From positions 23,538,001-23,602,000 of the forward strand of contig NC_059504.1 of NCBI RefSeq assembly GCF_914767665.1: 64,000 nucleotides of DNA, written 5' to 3'. This stretch comes from Harmonia axyridis. Its lineage: Eukaryota; Arthropoda; Insecta; Coleoptera; Coccinellidae. How positions within the stretch are numbered: position 1 is the stretch's first letter; every line of letters begins with the position of its first letter. Shown here in pieces: positions 35,135 to 46,338 of this stretch. The notes beneath the pieces are model-generated. The model was given only the letters and a program-made list of their open reading frames with translations, was not told the DNA's origin and made no database searches. The translations under genes and the position numbers were made by a program.

Positions 35135-36670
35135 AAAAACATCTATTAAAATTGGAGAGAATTTGTGAAGCAATTTGTTCATATTCAACTAGAATAATAA
35201 ATTTGTATATATGTAAATATTTTATGTTTTATTTTATTTTTTTAATATAAATGAGAATGAAATTAAATTTATATCTTTTTTCAAGCAATAGAAATTTGGA
35301 GTAAGGTAAATGTCCCAATTATCGACACAATAGCGTGAGTAAGAATGACAAAGAGTCTTCAATTACGAAAACAATTTTTATGTAGTTGCAATATAGAATT
35401 TCCCATTCTTTGAACCTTCATTTTCAATATACAGGAAAAAAAATCGTAAAATAGTAGAAATAATTTGAATAAAATGAATAAAATTCAGATGCCCCAATGG
35501 TCGACACCATTTAATTTTCCTGTGAAGAAATAAAAAAACAAACGAAGTAATACTTCTTCAACAAAAAGTATTCGTGAAGGTGCAAAAATCCTCGTCTTTG
35601 AATCGGATTTTTGTTGCCCCAGCACTAATTCTTCATGTTAAAATATTATTTAGCAACGTGTTTTTTCGAAGAATTCAAATGCCCTTATATTACTTACGAA
35701 AAATATTAAAAAAGTGAAAAATATGAAGGGGTGGTTCTGTATTTTTTACTTGTACATTTACCCAATTCTTAACTAAAATACAGAAAACAAGTACCTGCAT
35801 AGATTTTTGCCTCTAGTGTCATCAAAGTCAAAACCATTCACACCAATTATCTGCAATCTTTAAAGAGATAAGGGAGAAACTTTCTTATAATTGAAAACCT
35901 TATTTTGTTATACAGTAATTGCAATGTAATAGCTTTTAATTATATGCACATTTCCAATGGTTTTTATTTATTCTGAGGGGTCAAAGAAAACTCTTATGAT
36001 ATAAAAAATTATCTTATCTCGCTTGAGGCAGTTAGAATTTTACCAATACTTCTCAGAAATATACGGTAGGGTGTAAATGTATGAAATCAATTCATTTCTT
36101 CTCAATTCTTGGTATTCCTGCGAAAGAGATTACGTTATTGGTATATCGTGACACTTTCATTTGAAGGTCTTTCAAGTATATATTCAATGAAATAAATTAT
36201 TGTAAGATCTAGGTAATTATACTGGGTGAATTGAAAGATTTTCATTCAATTCAGACTCATAGTTTTTCATTACGGTAATATTATTTTTCATTGTCATTGA
36301 AATTACAATAAATACCCAAACGTATTACCTTCAGCGAAAATATTATATTACATTGTTACCAGTTTGCGATTACGCAATTCCTTACCTACGTTCGATAGTT
36401 TGCCTTTATTAAAACTTCGCCTTGCTGGTTATGCGCAGTGAGTTCGACATGGCCAAGCTTAAGCCAGTCAATCAAGAAGAAGAATACACAAGCCAGGTTC
36501 TCTCTGGATCATAGACCAGAATTAACTAACTACCTACATTTTTGTACAAGAGACAACCAGTTCATTTTCTGACCAAAAACAACGACCTCTACTACCGAAA
36601 GTTTATACACTTTGCTATAATTTTGATTTCATAATTTTTTTTTACAGTATTGAATTTATATATTGGAATA

Positions 36671-37480
36671 ATGGCTTACGAACACGTAAATCCAGAAGTA
36701 GAATTGAAGGTGAAGGAGGAAGATTTAGAAATTACTGAGGAGTTTATTGAACCAAACGGAAATATTATTGCAAGAGAAACTGGCAGAACATATTACGAGG
36801 CCAATAATATGAAACTGGAAAGTGATGTTGGAGAGAAAGATAGAAATGAAACTCAGGAAAAATTCGAGTGTTGTTTGTGTGAATTTTCGACAATCTGGAT
36901 AGGCAATATCAGGAGACATGTGAACATTGTGCATTTTAACAAAAAAGATTTCAAATGCCGCCTTTGTGACTATATATCAAGTGATAGTAATACGGTTTTA
37001 CAACATATGAGTGATGTACATTTCAAATTGAAAAAATTCCAATGCCATCTTTGTGAATATTCGACGAGTCGAAAAACTAATTTGAAACGTCACATAACAA
37101 CTGTACATTTGAATTTGAAAAAATTTAAATGTGAAGAATGTGCTTATGCCACAAATTTGAGTAGTTCGTTGAAATATCACATACAGAAAGTACATTCAGA
37201 TACGGAAACATATCCAAAACCTAGAAACTACAAATGTAATGTATGTGAATTGTCTACAACTTCAAAAAAAGATTTGAACATACATATCAAAAGTGTTCAT
37301 TTGAAGATTAAAGACTATCAATGTGATATATGTGAATATAAGGCGAGCAGAAAAACTCATTTAAAAAGTCATATGGAAAATATTCATTCGACTAAAAAGT
37401 GCAAATTATGGGATTTCAGTACAACTGAGCAATGGACTTTAAGAAGACATGTGAAAGACTTACATCCAGAAAAACTGTAG
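36671..37480 (+). CDS. C2H2 zinc-finger protein, array copy 4 (finger 7 damaged)
   Basis: The reading frame is intact, but the second Cys of finger 7 is Trp (codon 37409-37411, TGG for TGC), so this finger should not fold around zinc. Finger 5 has Ile for Lys in KDLNIHIK, at helix position 6, which normally contacts a base; copies 5 and 9 share this change. Its downstream spacer carries the 408-bp insertion, so it lies at the left edge of the duplicated pair. Confidence 0.88.
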   Translation: MAYEHVNPEVELKVKEEDLEITEEFIEPNGNIIARETGRTYYEANNMKLESDVGEKDRNETQEKFECCLCEFSTIWIGNIRRHVNIVHFNKKDFKCRLCDYISSDSNTVLQHMSDVHFKLKKFQCHLCEYSTSRKTNLKRHITTVHLNLKKFKCEECAYATNLSSSLKYHIQKVHSDTETYPKPRNYKCNVCELSTTSKKDLNIHIKSVHLKIKDYQCDICEYKASRKTHLKSHMENIHSTKKCKLWDFSTTEQWTLRRHVKDLHPEKL

Positions 37481-37994
37481 AAAAACATCTATTAAAATTG
37501 GAGAGAATTTGTGAAGCAATTTGTTCATATTCAACTAGAATAATAAATTTGTATATATGTAAATATTTTATGTTTTATTTAATTTTTTTAATATAAATGA
37601 GAATGAAATTAAATTTATATCTTTTTTCAAGCAATAGAAATTTGGAGTAAGGTAAATGTCCCAATTATCGACACAATAGCGTGAGTAAGAATGACAAAGA
37701 GTCTTCAATTACGAAAACAATTTTTATGTAGTTGCAATATAGAATTTCCCATTCTTTGAACCTTCATTTTCAATATAAAGGAAAAAAAATCGTAAAATAG
37801 TAGAAATAATTTGAATAAAATGAATAAAATTCAGATGCCCCAATAGTCGACACCATTTAATTTTCCTGTGAAGAAATAAAAAAACAAACGAAGTAATACT
37901 TCTTCAACAAAAAGTATTCGTGAAGGTGCAAAAATCCTCGTCTTTAATCGGATTTTTGTTGCCCCAGCACTAATTCTTCATGTTAAAATATTAT

Positions 37995-38402
37995 TTCTCT
38001 AATTCTGTGGTTATTCCGTTCATTCTTCCACATCTTGTAGAACAAAATCGTGCGAGAATATATCAGAAACGCACAGTTTTCATGGTTATATTTCATTATT
38101 CTATGTTGGTACTCCGAACTTTCCGCCACGGCTTTATCTGTCAATTCATCAATTTGCCTTAAAGAAATCAGTTCTGCCAACCAACATTTTTCAATGCAAA
38201 AATCACTAAATTATATTTATGGAAATATTTCATCAATTTCAATGAAAATGCAATGAATTAGAGAAAATAATGTATAATACTCGTACAGAAGGCTCATTCT
38301 ACCACTCGTTCATTCCAAAACTCGCCACTTCGTGGCTCGTTTTTGAATTTTGAACTCGTGGAAGAATATTAATGCCTTCTGCACTTGTATTATAAATAAC
38401 TA
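37995..38402. mobile_element. 408-bp insertion in spacer after copy 4
   Basis: Comparison with uninterrupted spacers (AATATTATTTAGCAACGTG) places the insertion at 37995-38402, or up to 2 bp to the right because flanking T bases make the edge ambiguous. There is no longer target-site duplication. The right third (38274-38393) is a 120-bp imperfect palindrome: arms ATAATACTCGTACAGAAGGC and GCCTTCTGCACTTGTATTAT, centre GCCACTTCGTGGC. No coding capacity (frames of 60-68 codons on both strands). Insertion between two Ts with a terminal palindrome recalls Helentron-type non-autonomous elements, but the ends do not prove it. Confidence 0.7.
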
Positions 38403-39423
38403 TTAGCAACGTGTTTTTTCGAAGAATTCAAATGCCCTTATATTACTTACGAAAAATATTAAAAAAGTGAAAAATATGAAGGGGTGGTTCTGTATTTTTT
38501 ACTTGTACATTTACCCAATTCTTAACTAAAATACAGAAAACAAGTACCTGCATAGATTTTTGCCTCTAGTGTCATCAAAGTCAAAACCATTCACACCAAT
38601 TATCTGCAATCTTTAAAGAGATAAGGGAGAAACTTTCTTATAATTGAAAACCTTATTTTGTTATACAGTAATTGCAATGTAATAGCTTTTAATTATATGC
38701 ACATTTCCAATGGTTTTTATTTATTCTGAGGGGTCAAAGAAAACTCTTATGATATAATAAATTATCTCATCTCGCTTGAGGCAGTTAGAATTTTACCAAT
38801 ACTTCTCAGAAATATACGGTAGGGTGTAAATGTATGAAATCAATTCATTTCTTCTCAATTCTTGGTATTCCTGCGAAAGAGATTACGTTATTGGTATATC
38901 GTGACACTTTCATTTGAAGGTCTTTCAAGTATATATTCAATGAAATAAATTATTGTAAGATCTAGGTAATTATACTGGGTGAATTGAAAGATTTTCATTC
39001 AATTCAGACTCATAGTTTTTCATTACGGTAATATTATTTTTCATTGTCATTGAAATTACAATAAATACCCAAACGTATTACCTTCAGCGAAAATATTATA
39101 TTACATTGTTACCAGTTTGCGATTACGCAATTCCTTACCTACGTTCGATAGTTTGCCTTTATTAAAACTTCGCCTTGCTGGTTATGCGCAGTGAGTTCGA
39201 CATGACCAAGCTTAATCCAGTCAATCAAGAAGAAGAATACACAAGCCAGGTTCTCTCTGGATTATAGACCAGAATTAACTAACTACCTACATTTTTGTAC
39301 AAGAGACAACCAGTTCATTTTCTGACCAAAAACAACGACCTCTACTACCGAAAGTTTATACACTTTGCTATAATTTTGATTTCATAATTTTTTTTTACAG
39401 TATTGAATTTATATATTGGAATA

Positions 39424-40233
39424 ATGGCTTACGAACACGTAAATCCAGAAGTAGAATTGAAGGTGAAGGAGGAAGATTTAGAAATTACTGAGGAGTTTAT
39501 TGAACCAAACGGAAATATTATTGCAAGAGAAACTGGCAGAACATATTACGAGGCCAATAATATGAAACTGGAAAGTGATGTTGAAGAGAAAGATAGAAAT
39601 GAAACTCAGGAAAAATTCGAGTGTTGTTTGTGTGAATTTTCGACAATCTGGATAGGCAATATCAGGAGACATGTGAACATTGTGCATTTTAACAAAAAAG
39701 ATTTCAAATGCCGCCTTTGTGACTATATATCAAGTGATAGTAATACGGTTTTACAACATATGAGTGATGTACATTTCAAATTGAAAAAATTCCAATGCCA
39801 TCTTTGTGAATATTCGACGAGTCGAAAAACTAATTTGAAACGTCACATAACAACTGTACATTTGAATTTGAAAAAATTTAAATGTGAAGAATGTGCTTAT
39901 GCCACAAATTTGAGTAGTTCGTTGAAATATCACATACAGAAAGTACATTCAGATACGGAAACATATCCAAAACCTAGAAACTACGAATGTAATGTATGTG
40001 AATTGTCTACAACTTCAAAAAAAGATTTGAACATACATATCAAAAGTGTTCATTTGAAGATTAAAGACTATCAATGTGATATATGTGAATATAAGGCGAG
40101 CAGAAAAACTCATTTAAAAAGTCATATGGAAAATATTCATTCGACTAAAAAGTGCAAATTATGCGATTTCAGTACAACTGAGCAATGGACTTTAAGAAGA
40201 CATGTGAAAGACTTACATCCAGAAAAACTGTAG
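39424..40233 (+). CDS. C2H2 zinc-finger protein, array copy 5
   Basis: Frame and all zinc ligands are intact. Three replacements against the consensus: Glu for Gly in SDVEEKD (N-terminus), Glu for Lys in NYECNV between the start of finger 5 and its first Cys, and Ile for Lys at helix position 6 of finger 5, shared with copies 4 and 9. It is flanked on both sides by spacers with the 408-bp insertion. Confidence 0.9.
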   Translation: MAYEHVNPEVELKVKEEDLEITEEFIEPNGNIIARETGRTYYEANNMKLESDVEEKDRNETQEKFECCLCEFSTIWIGNIRRHVNIVHFNKKDFKCRLCDYISSDSNTVLQHMSDVHFKLKKFQCHLCEYSTSRKTNLKRHITTVHLNLKKFKCEECAYATNLSSSLKYHIQKVHSDTETYPKPRNYECNVCELSTTSKKDLNIHIKSVHLKIKDYQCDICEYKASRKTHLKSHMENIHSTKKCKLCDFSTTEQWTLRRHVKDLHPEKL

Positions 40234-40748
40234 AAAAACATCTATTAAAATTGGAGAGAATTTGTGAAGCAATTTGTTCATATTCAACTAGAATAATAAA
40301 TTTGTATATATGTAAATATTTTATGTTTTATTTTATTTTTTTAATATAAATGAGAATGAAATTAAATTTATATCTTTTTTCAAGCAATAGAAATTTGGAG
40401 TAAGGTAAATGTCCCAATTATCGACACAATAGCGTGAGTAAGAATGACAAAGAGTCTTCAATTACGAAAACAATTTTTATGTAGTTGCAATATAGAATTT
40501 CCCATTCTTTGAACCTTCATTTTCAATATACAGGAAAAAAAATCGTAAAATAGTAGAAATAATTTGAATAAAATGAATAAAATTCAGATGCCCCAATGGT
40601 CGACACCATTTAATTTTCCTGTGAAGAAATAAAAAAACAAACGAAGTAATACTTCTTCAACAAAAAGTATTCGTGAAGGTGCAAAAATCCTCGTCTTTGA
40701 ATCGGATTTTTGTTGCCCCAGCACTAATTCTTCATGTTAAAATATTAT

Positions 40749-41156
40749 TTCTCTAATTCTGTGGTTATTCCGTTCATTCTTCCACATCTTGTAGAACAAA
40801 ATCGTGCGAGAATATATCAGAAACGCACAGTTTTCATGGTTATATTTCATTATTCTATGTTGGTACTCCGAACTTTCCGCCACGGCTTTATCTGTCAATT
40901 CATCAATTTGCCTTAAAGAAATCAGTTCTGCCAACCAACATTTTTCAATGCAAAAATCACTAAATTATATTTATGGAAATATTTCATCAATTTCAATGAA
41001 AATGCAATGAATTAGAGAAAATAATGTATAATACTCGTACAGAAGGCTCATTCTACCACTCGTTCATTCCAAAACTCGCCACTTCGTGGCTCGTTTTTGA
41101 ATTTTGAACTCGTGGAAGAATATTAATGCCTTCTGCACTTGTATTATAAATAACTA
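40749..41156. mobile_element. 408-bp insertion in spacer after copy 5 (same site as after copy 4)
   Basis: It lies at the same point of the unit as the insertion at 37995 and appears identical to it; the three short frames inside translate identically. The palindromic part is 41028-41147. A shared site and sequence mean one insertion event followed by tandem duplication of the whole 2754-bp unit, not two insertions. Confidence 0.8.
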
Positions 41157-42177
41157 TTAGCAACGTGTTTTTTCGAAGAATTCAAATGCCCTTATATTAC
41201 TTACGAAAAATATTAAAAAAGTGAAAAATATGAAGGGGTGGTTCTGTATTTTTTACTTGTACATTTACCCAATTCTTAACTAAAATACAGAAAACAAGTA
41301 CCTGCATAGATTTTTGCCTCTAGTGTCATCAAAGTCAAAACCATTCACACCAATTATCTGCAATCTTTAAAGAGATAAGGGAGAAACTTTCTTATAATTG
41401 AAAACCTTATTTTGTTATACAGTAATTGCAATGTAATAGCTTTTAATTATATGCACATTTCCAATGGTTTTTATTTATTCTGAGGGGTCAAAGAAAACTC
41501 TTATGATATAATAAATTATCTCATCTCGCTTGAGGCAGTTAGAATTTTACCAATACTTCTCAGAAATATACGGTAGGGTGTAAATGTATGAAATCAATTC
41601 ATTTCTTCTCAATTCTTGGTATTCCTGCGAAAGAGATTACGTTATTGGTATATCGTGACACTTTCATTTGAAGGTCTTTCAAGTATATATTCAATGAAAT
41701 AAATTATTGTAAGATCTAGGTAATTATACTGGGTGAATTGAAAGATTTTCATTCAATTCAGACTCATAGTTTTTCATTACGGTAATATTATTTTTCATTG
41801 TCATTGAAATTACAATAAATACCCAAACGTATTACCTTCAGCGAAAATATTATATTACATTGTTACCAGTTTGCGATTACGCAATTCCTTACCTACGTTC
41901 GATAGTTTGCCTTTATTAAAACTTCGCCTTGCTGGTTATGCGCAGTGAGTTCGACATGGCCAAGCTTAAGCCAGTCAATCAAGAAGAAGAATACACAAGC
42001 CAGGTTCTCTCTGGATCATAGACCAGAATTAACTAACTACCTACATTTTTGTACAAGAGACAACCAGTTCATTTTCTGACCAAAAACAACGACCTCTACT
42101 ACCGAAAGTTTATACACTTTGCTATAATTTTGATTTCATAATTTTTTTTTACAGTATTGAATTTATATATTGGAATA

Positions 42178-42987
42178 ATGGCTTACGAACACGTAAATCC
42201 AGAAGTAGAATTGAAGGTGAAGGAGGAAGATTTAGAAATTACTGAGGAGTTTATTGAACCAAACGGAAATATTATTGCAAGAGAAACTGGCAGAACATAT
42301 TACGAGGCCAATAATATGAAACTGGAAAGTGATGTTGGAGAGAAAGATAGAAATGAAACTCAGGAAAAATTCGAGTGTTGTTTGTGTGAATTTTCGACAA
42401 TCTGGATAGGCAATATCAGGAGACATGTGAACATTGTGCATTTTAACAAAAAAGATTTCAAATGCCGCCTTTGTGACTATATATCAAGTGATAGTAATAC
42501 GGTTTTACAACATATGAGTGATGTACATTTCAAATTGAAAAAATTCCAATGCCATCTTTGTGAATATTCGACGAGTCGAAAAACTAATTTGAAACGTCAC
42601 ATAACAACTGTACATTTGAATTTGAAAAAATTTAAATGTGAAGAATGTGCTTATGCCACAAATTTGAGTAGTTCGTTGAAATATCACATACAGAAAGTAC
42701 ATTCAGATACGGAAACATATCCAAAACCTAGAAACTACAAATGTAATGTATGTGAATTGTCTACAACTTCAAAAAAAGATTTGAACAAACATATCAAAAG
42801 TGTTCATTTGAAGATTAAAGACTATCAATGTGATATATGTGAATATAAGGCGAGCAGAAAAACTCATTTAAAAAGTCATATGGAAAATATTCATTCGACT
42901 AAAAAGTGCAAATTATGCGATTTCAGTACAACTGAGCAATGGACTTTAAGAAGACATGTGAAAGACTTACATCCAGAAAAACTGTAG
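42178..42987 (+). CDS. C2H2 zinc-finger protein, array copy 6 (consensus protein)
   Basis: Encodes the consensus protein with seven complete fingers, identical to copies 2 and 8. Its 3' untranslated region has private changes (AATTTTTATATATGTCAATA near 43050), showing that the coding part is more uniform than the flank here. The spacer before it carries the 408-bp insertion; the spacer after it does not. Confidence 0.9.
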   Translation: MAYEHVNPEVELKVKEEDLEITEEFIEPNGNIIARETGRTYYEANNMKLESDVGEKDRNETQEKFECCLCEFSTIWIGNIRRHVNIVHFNKKDFKCRLCDYISSDSNTVLQHMSDVHFKLKKFQCHLCEYSTSRKTNLKRHITTVHLNLKKFKCEECAYATNLSSSLKYHIQKVHSDTETYPKPRNYKCNVCELSTTSKKDLNKHIKSVHLKIKDYQCDICEYKASRKTHLKSHMENIHSTKKCKLCDFSTTEQWTLRRHVKDLHPEKL

Positions 42988-44519
42988 AAAAACATCTATT
43001 AAAATTGGAGAGAATTTGTGAAGCAATTTGTTCATATTCAACTAGAATAATAAATTTTTATATATGTCAATATTTTATGTTTTATTTTATTTTTTTAATA
43101 TAAATGAGAATGAAATTAAATTTATATCTTTTTTCAAGCAATAGAAATTTGGAGTTAGGTAAATGTCCCAATTATCGACACAATAGCGTGAGTAAGAATG
43201 ACAAAGAGTCTTCAATTACGAAAACAATTTTTATGTAGTTGCAATATAGAATTTCCCATTCTTTGAACCTTCATTTTCAATATACAGGAAAAAAAATCGT
43301 AAAATAGTAGAAATAATTTGAATAAAATGAATAAAATTCAGATGCCCCAATGGTCGACACCATTTAATTTTCCTGTGAAGAAATAAAAAAACAAACGAAG
43401 TAATACTTCTTCAACAAAAAGTATTCGTGAAGGTGCAAAAATCCTCGTCTTTGAATCGGATTTTTGTTGCCCCAGCACTAATTCTTCATGTTGAAATATT
43501 ATTTAGCAACGTGTTTTTTCGAAGAATTCAAATGCCCTTATATTACTTACGAAAAATATTAAAAAAGTGAAAAATATGAAGGGGTGGTTCTGTATTTTTT
43601 ACTTGTACATTTACCCAATTCTTAACTAAAATACAGAAAACAAGTACCTGCATAGATTTTTGCCTCTAGTGTCATCAAAGTCAAAACCATTCACACCAAT
43701 TATCTGCAATCTTTAAAGAGATAAGGGAGAAACTTTCTTATAATTGAAAACCTTATTTTGTTATACAGTAATTGCAATGTAATAGCTTTTAATTATATGC
43801 ACATTTCCAATGGTTTTTATTTATTCTGAGGGGTCAAAGAAAACTCTTATGATATAAAAAATTATCTTATCTCGCTTGAGGCAGTTAGAATTTTACCAAT
43901 ACTTCTCAGAAATATACGGTAGGGTGTAAATGTATGAAATCAATTCATTTCTTCTCAATTCTTGGTATTCCTGCGAAAGAGATTACGTTATTGGTATATC
44001 GTGACACTTTCATTCGAACGTCTTTCAAGTATATATTCAATGAAATAAATTATTGTAAGATCTAATTATACTGGGTGAATTGAAAGATTTTCATTCAATT
44101 CAGACTCATAGTTTTTCATTACGGTAATATTATTTTTCATTGTCATTGAAATTACAATAAATACCCAAACGTATTACCTTCAGCGAAAATATTATATTAC
44201 ATTGTTACCAGTTTGCGATTACGCAATTCCTTACCTACGTTCGATAGTTTGCCTTTATTAAAACTTCGCCTTGCTGGTTATGCGCAGTGAGTTCGACATG
44301 GCCAAGCTTAAGCCAGTCAATCAAGAAGAAGAATACACAAGCCAGGTTCTCTCTGGATCATAGACCAGAATTAACTAACTACCTACATTTTTGTACAAGA
44401 GACAACCAGTTCATTTTCTGACCAAAAACAACGACCTCTACTACCGAAAGTTTATACACTTTGCTATAATTTTGATTTCATAATTTTTTTTTACAGTATT
44501 GAATTTATATATTGGAATA

Positions 44520-45329
44520 ATGGCTTACGAACACGTAAATCCAGAAGTAGAATTGAAGGTGAAGGAGGAAGATTTAGAAATTACTGAGGAGTTTATTGAA
44601 CCAAACAGAAATATTATTGCAAGAGAAACTGGCAGAACATATTACGAGGCCAATAATATGAAACTGGAAAGTGATGTTGGAGAGAAAGATAGAAATGAAA
44701 CTCAGGAAAAATTCGAGTGTTGTTTGTGTGAATTTTCGACAATCTGGATAGGCAATATCAGGAGACATGTGAACATTGTGCATTTTAACAAAAAAGATTT
44801 CAAATGCCGCCTTTGTGACTATATATCAAGTGATAGTAATACGGTTTTACAACATATGAGTGATGTACATTTCAAATTGAAAAACTTCCAATGCCATCTT
44901 TGTGAATATTCGACGAGTCGAAAAACTAATTTGAAACGTCACATAACAACTGTACATTTGAATTTGAAAAAATTTAAATGTGAAGAATGTGCTTATGCCA
45001 CAAATTTGAGTAGTTCGTTGAAATATCACATACAGAAAGTACATTCAGATACGGAAACATATCCAAAACCTAGAAACTACAAATGTAATGTATGTGAATT
45101 GTCTACAACTTCGAAAAAAGATTTGAACAAACATATCAAAAGTGTTCATTTGAAGATTAAAGACTATCAATGTGATATATGTGAATATAAGGCGAGCAGA
45201 AAAACTCATTTAAAAAGTCATATGGAAAATATTCATTCGACTAAAAAGTGCAAATTATGCGATTTCAGTACAACTGAGCAATGGACTTTAAGAAGACATG
45301 TGAAAGACTTACATCCAGAAAAACTGTAG
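44520..45329 (+). CDS. C2H2 zinc-finger protein, array copy 7
   Basis: Frame and zinc ligands are intact. Two replacements: Arg for Gly in EPNRNII of the N-terminus, and Asn for Lys in the linker between fingers 2 and 3 (FKLKNFQC). The following spacer is interrupted by the pogo-type transposon at 46339, about 1 kb downstream of the stop, so this gene and its poly(A) signal are untouched. Confidence 0.9.
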   Translation: MAYEHVNPEVELKVKEEDLEITEEFIEPNRNIIARETGRTYYEANNMKLESDVGEKDRNETQEKFECCLCEFSTIWIGNIRRHVNIVHFNKKDFKCRLCDYISSDSNTVLQHMSDVHFKLKNFQCHLCEYSTSRKTNLKRHITTVHLNLKKFKCEECAYATNLSSSLKYHIQKVHSDTETYPKPRNYKCNVCELSTTSKKDLNKHIKSVHLKIKDYQCDICEYKASRKTHLKSHMENIHSTKKCKLCDFSTTEQWTLRRHVKDLHPEKL

Positions 45330-46338
45330 AAAAACATCTATTAAAATTGGAGAGAATTTGTGAAGCAATTTGTTCATATTCAACTAGAATAATAAATTTG
45401 TATATATGTAAATATTTTATGTTTTATTTTATTTTTTTAATATAAATGAGAATGAAAATAAATTTATATCTTTTTTCAAGCAATAGAAATTTGGAGTAAG
45501 GTAAATGTCCCAATTATCGACACAATAGCGTGAGTAAGAATGACAAAGAGTCTTCAATTACGAAAACAATTTTTATGTAGTTGCAATATAGAATTTCCCA
45601 TTCTTTGAACCTTCATTTTCAATATACAGAAAAAAAAATCGTAAAATAGTAGAAATAATTTGAATAAAATGAATAAAATTCAGATGCCCCAATAGTCGAC
45701 ACCATTTAATTTTCCTGTGAAGAAATAAAAAAACAAACGAAGTAATACTTCTTCAACAAAAAGTATTCGTGAAGGTGCAAAAATCCTCGTCTTTGAATCG
45801 GATTTTTGTTGCCCCAGCACTAATTTTTCATGTTAAAATATTATTTAGCAACGTGTTTTTTCGAAGAATTCAAATGCCCTTATATTACTTACGAAAAATA
45901 TTAAAAAAGTGAAAAATATGAAGGGGTGGTTCTGTATTTTTTACTTGTACATTTACCCAATTCTTAACTTAAATACAGAAAACAAGTACCTGCATAGATT
46001 TTTGCCTCTAGTGTCATCAAAGTCAAAACCATTCACACCAATTATCTGCAATCTTTAAAGAGATAAGGGAGAAACTTTCTTATAATTGAAAACCTTATTT
46101 TGTTATACAGTAATTGCAATGTAATAGCTTTTAATTATATGCACATTTCCAATGGTTTTTATTTATTCTGAGGGGTCAAAGAAAACTCTTATGATATAAA
46201 AAATTATCTTATCTCGCTTGAGGCAGTTAGAATTTTACCAATACTTCTCAGAAATATACGGTAGGGTGTAAATGTATGAAATCAATTCATTTCTTCTCAA
46301 TTCTTGGTATTCCTGCGAAAGAGATTACGTTATTGGTA

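Noticed and set aside
37980..38256. Frames of 60-68 codons in the 408-bp insertion, identical in both copies
   Set aside because: Identity follows from the recent duplication. They overlap on both strands and have no motif.
37995..38402. Classical Helitron (5' TC, 3' CTRR, A/T target)
   Set aside because: The ends do not show CTRR, and the site is T/T rather than A/T. A Helentron-type origin remains only a possibility.
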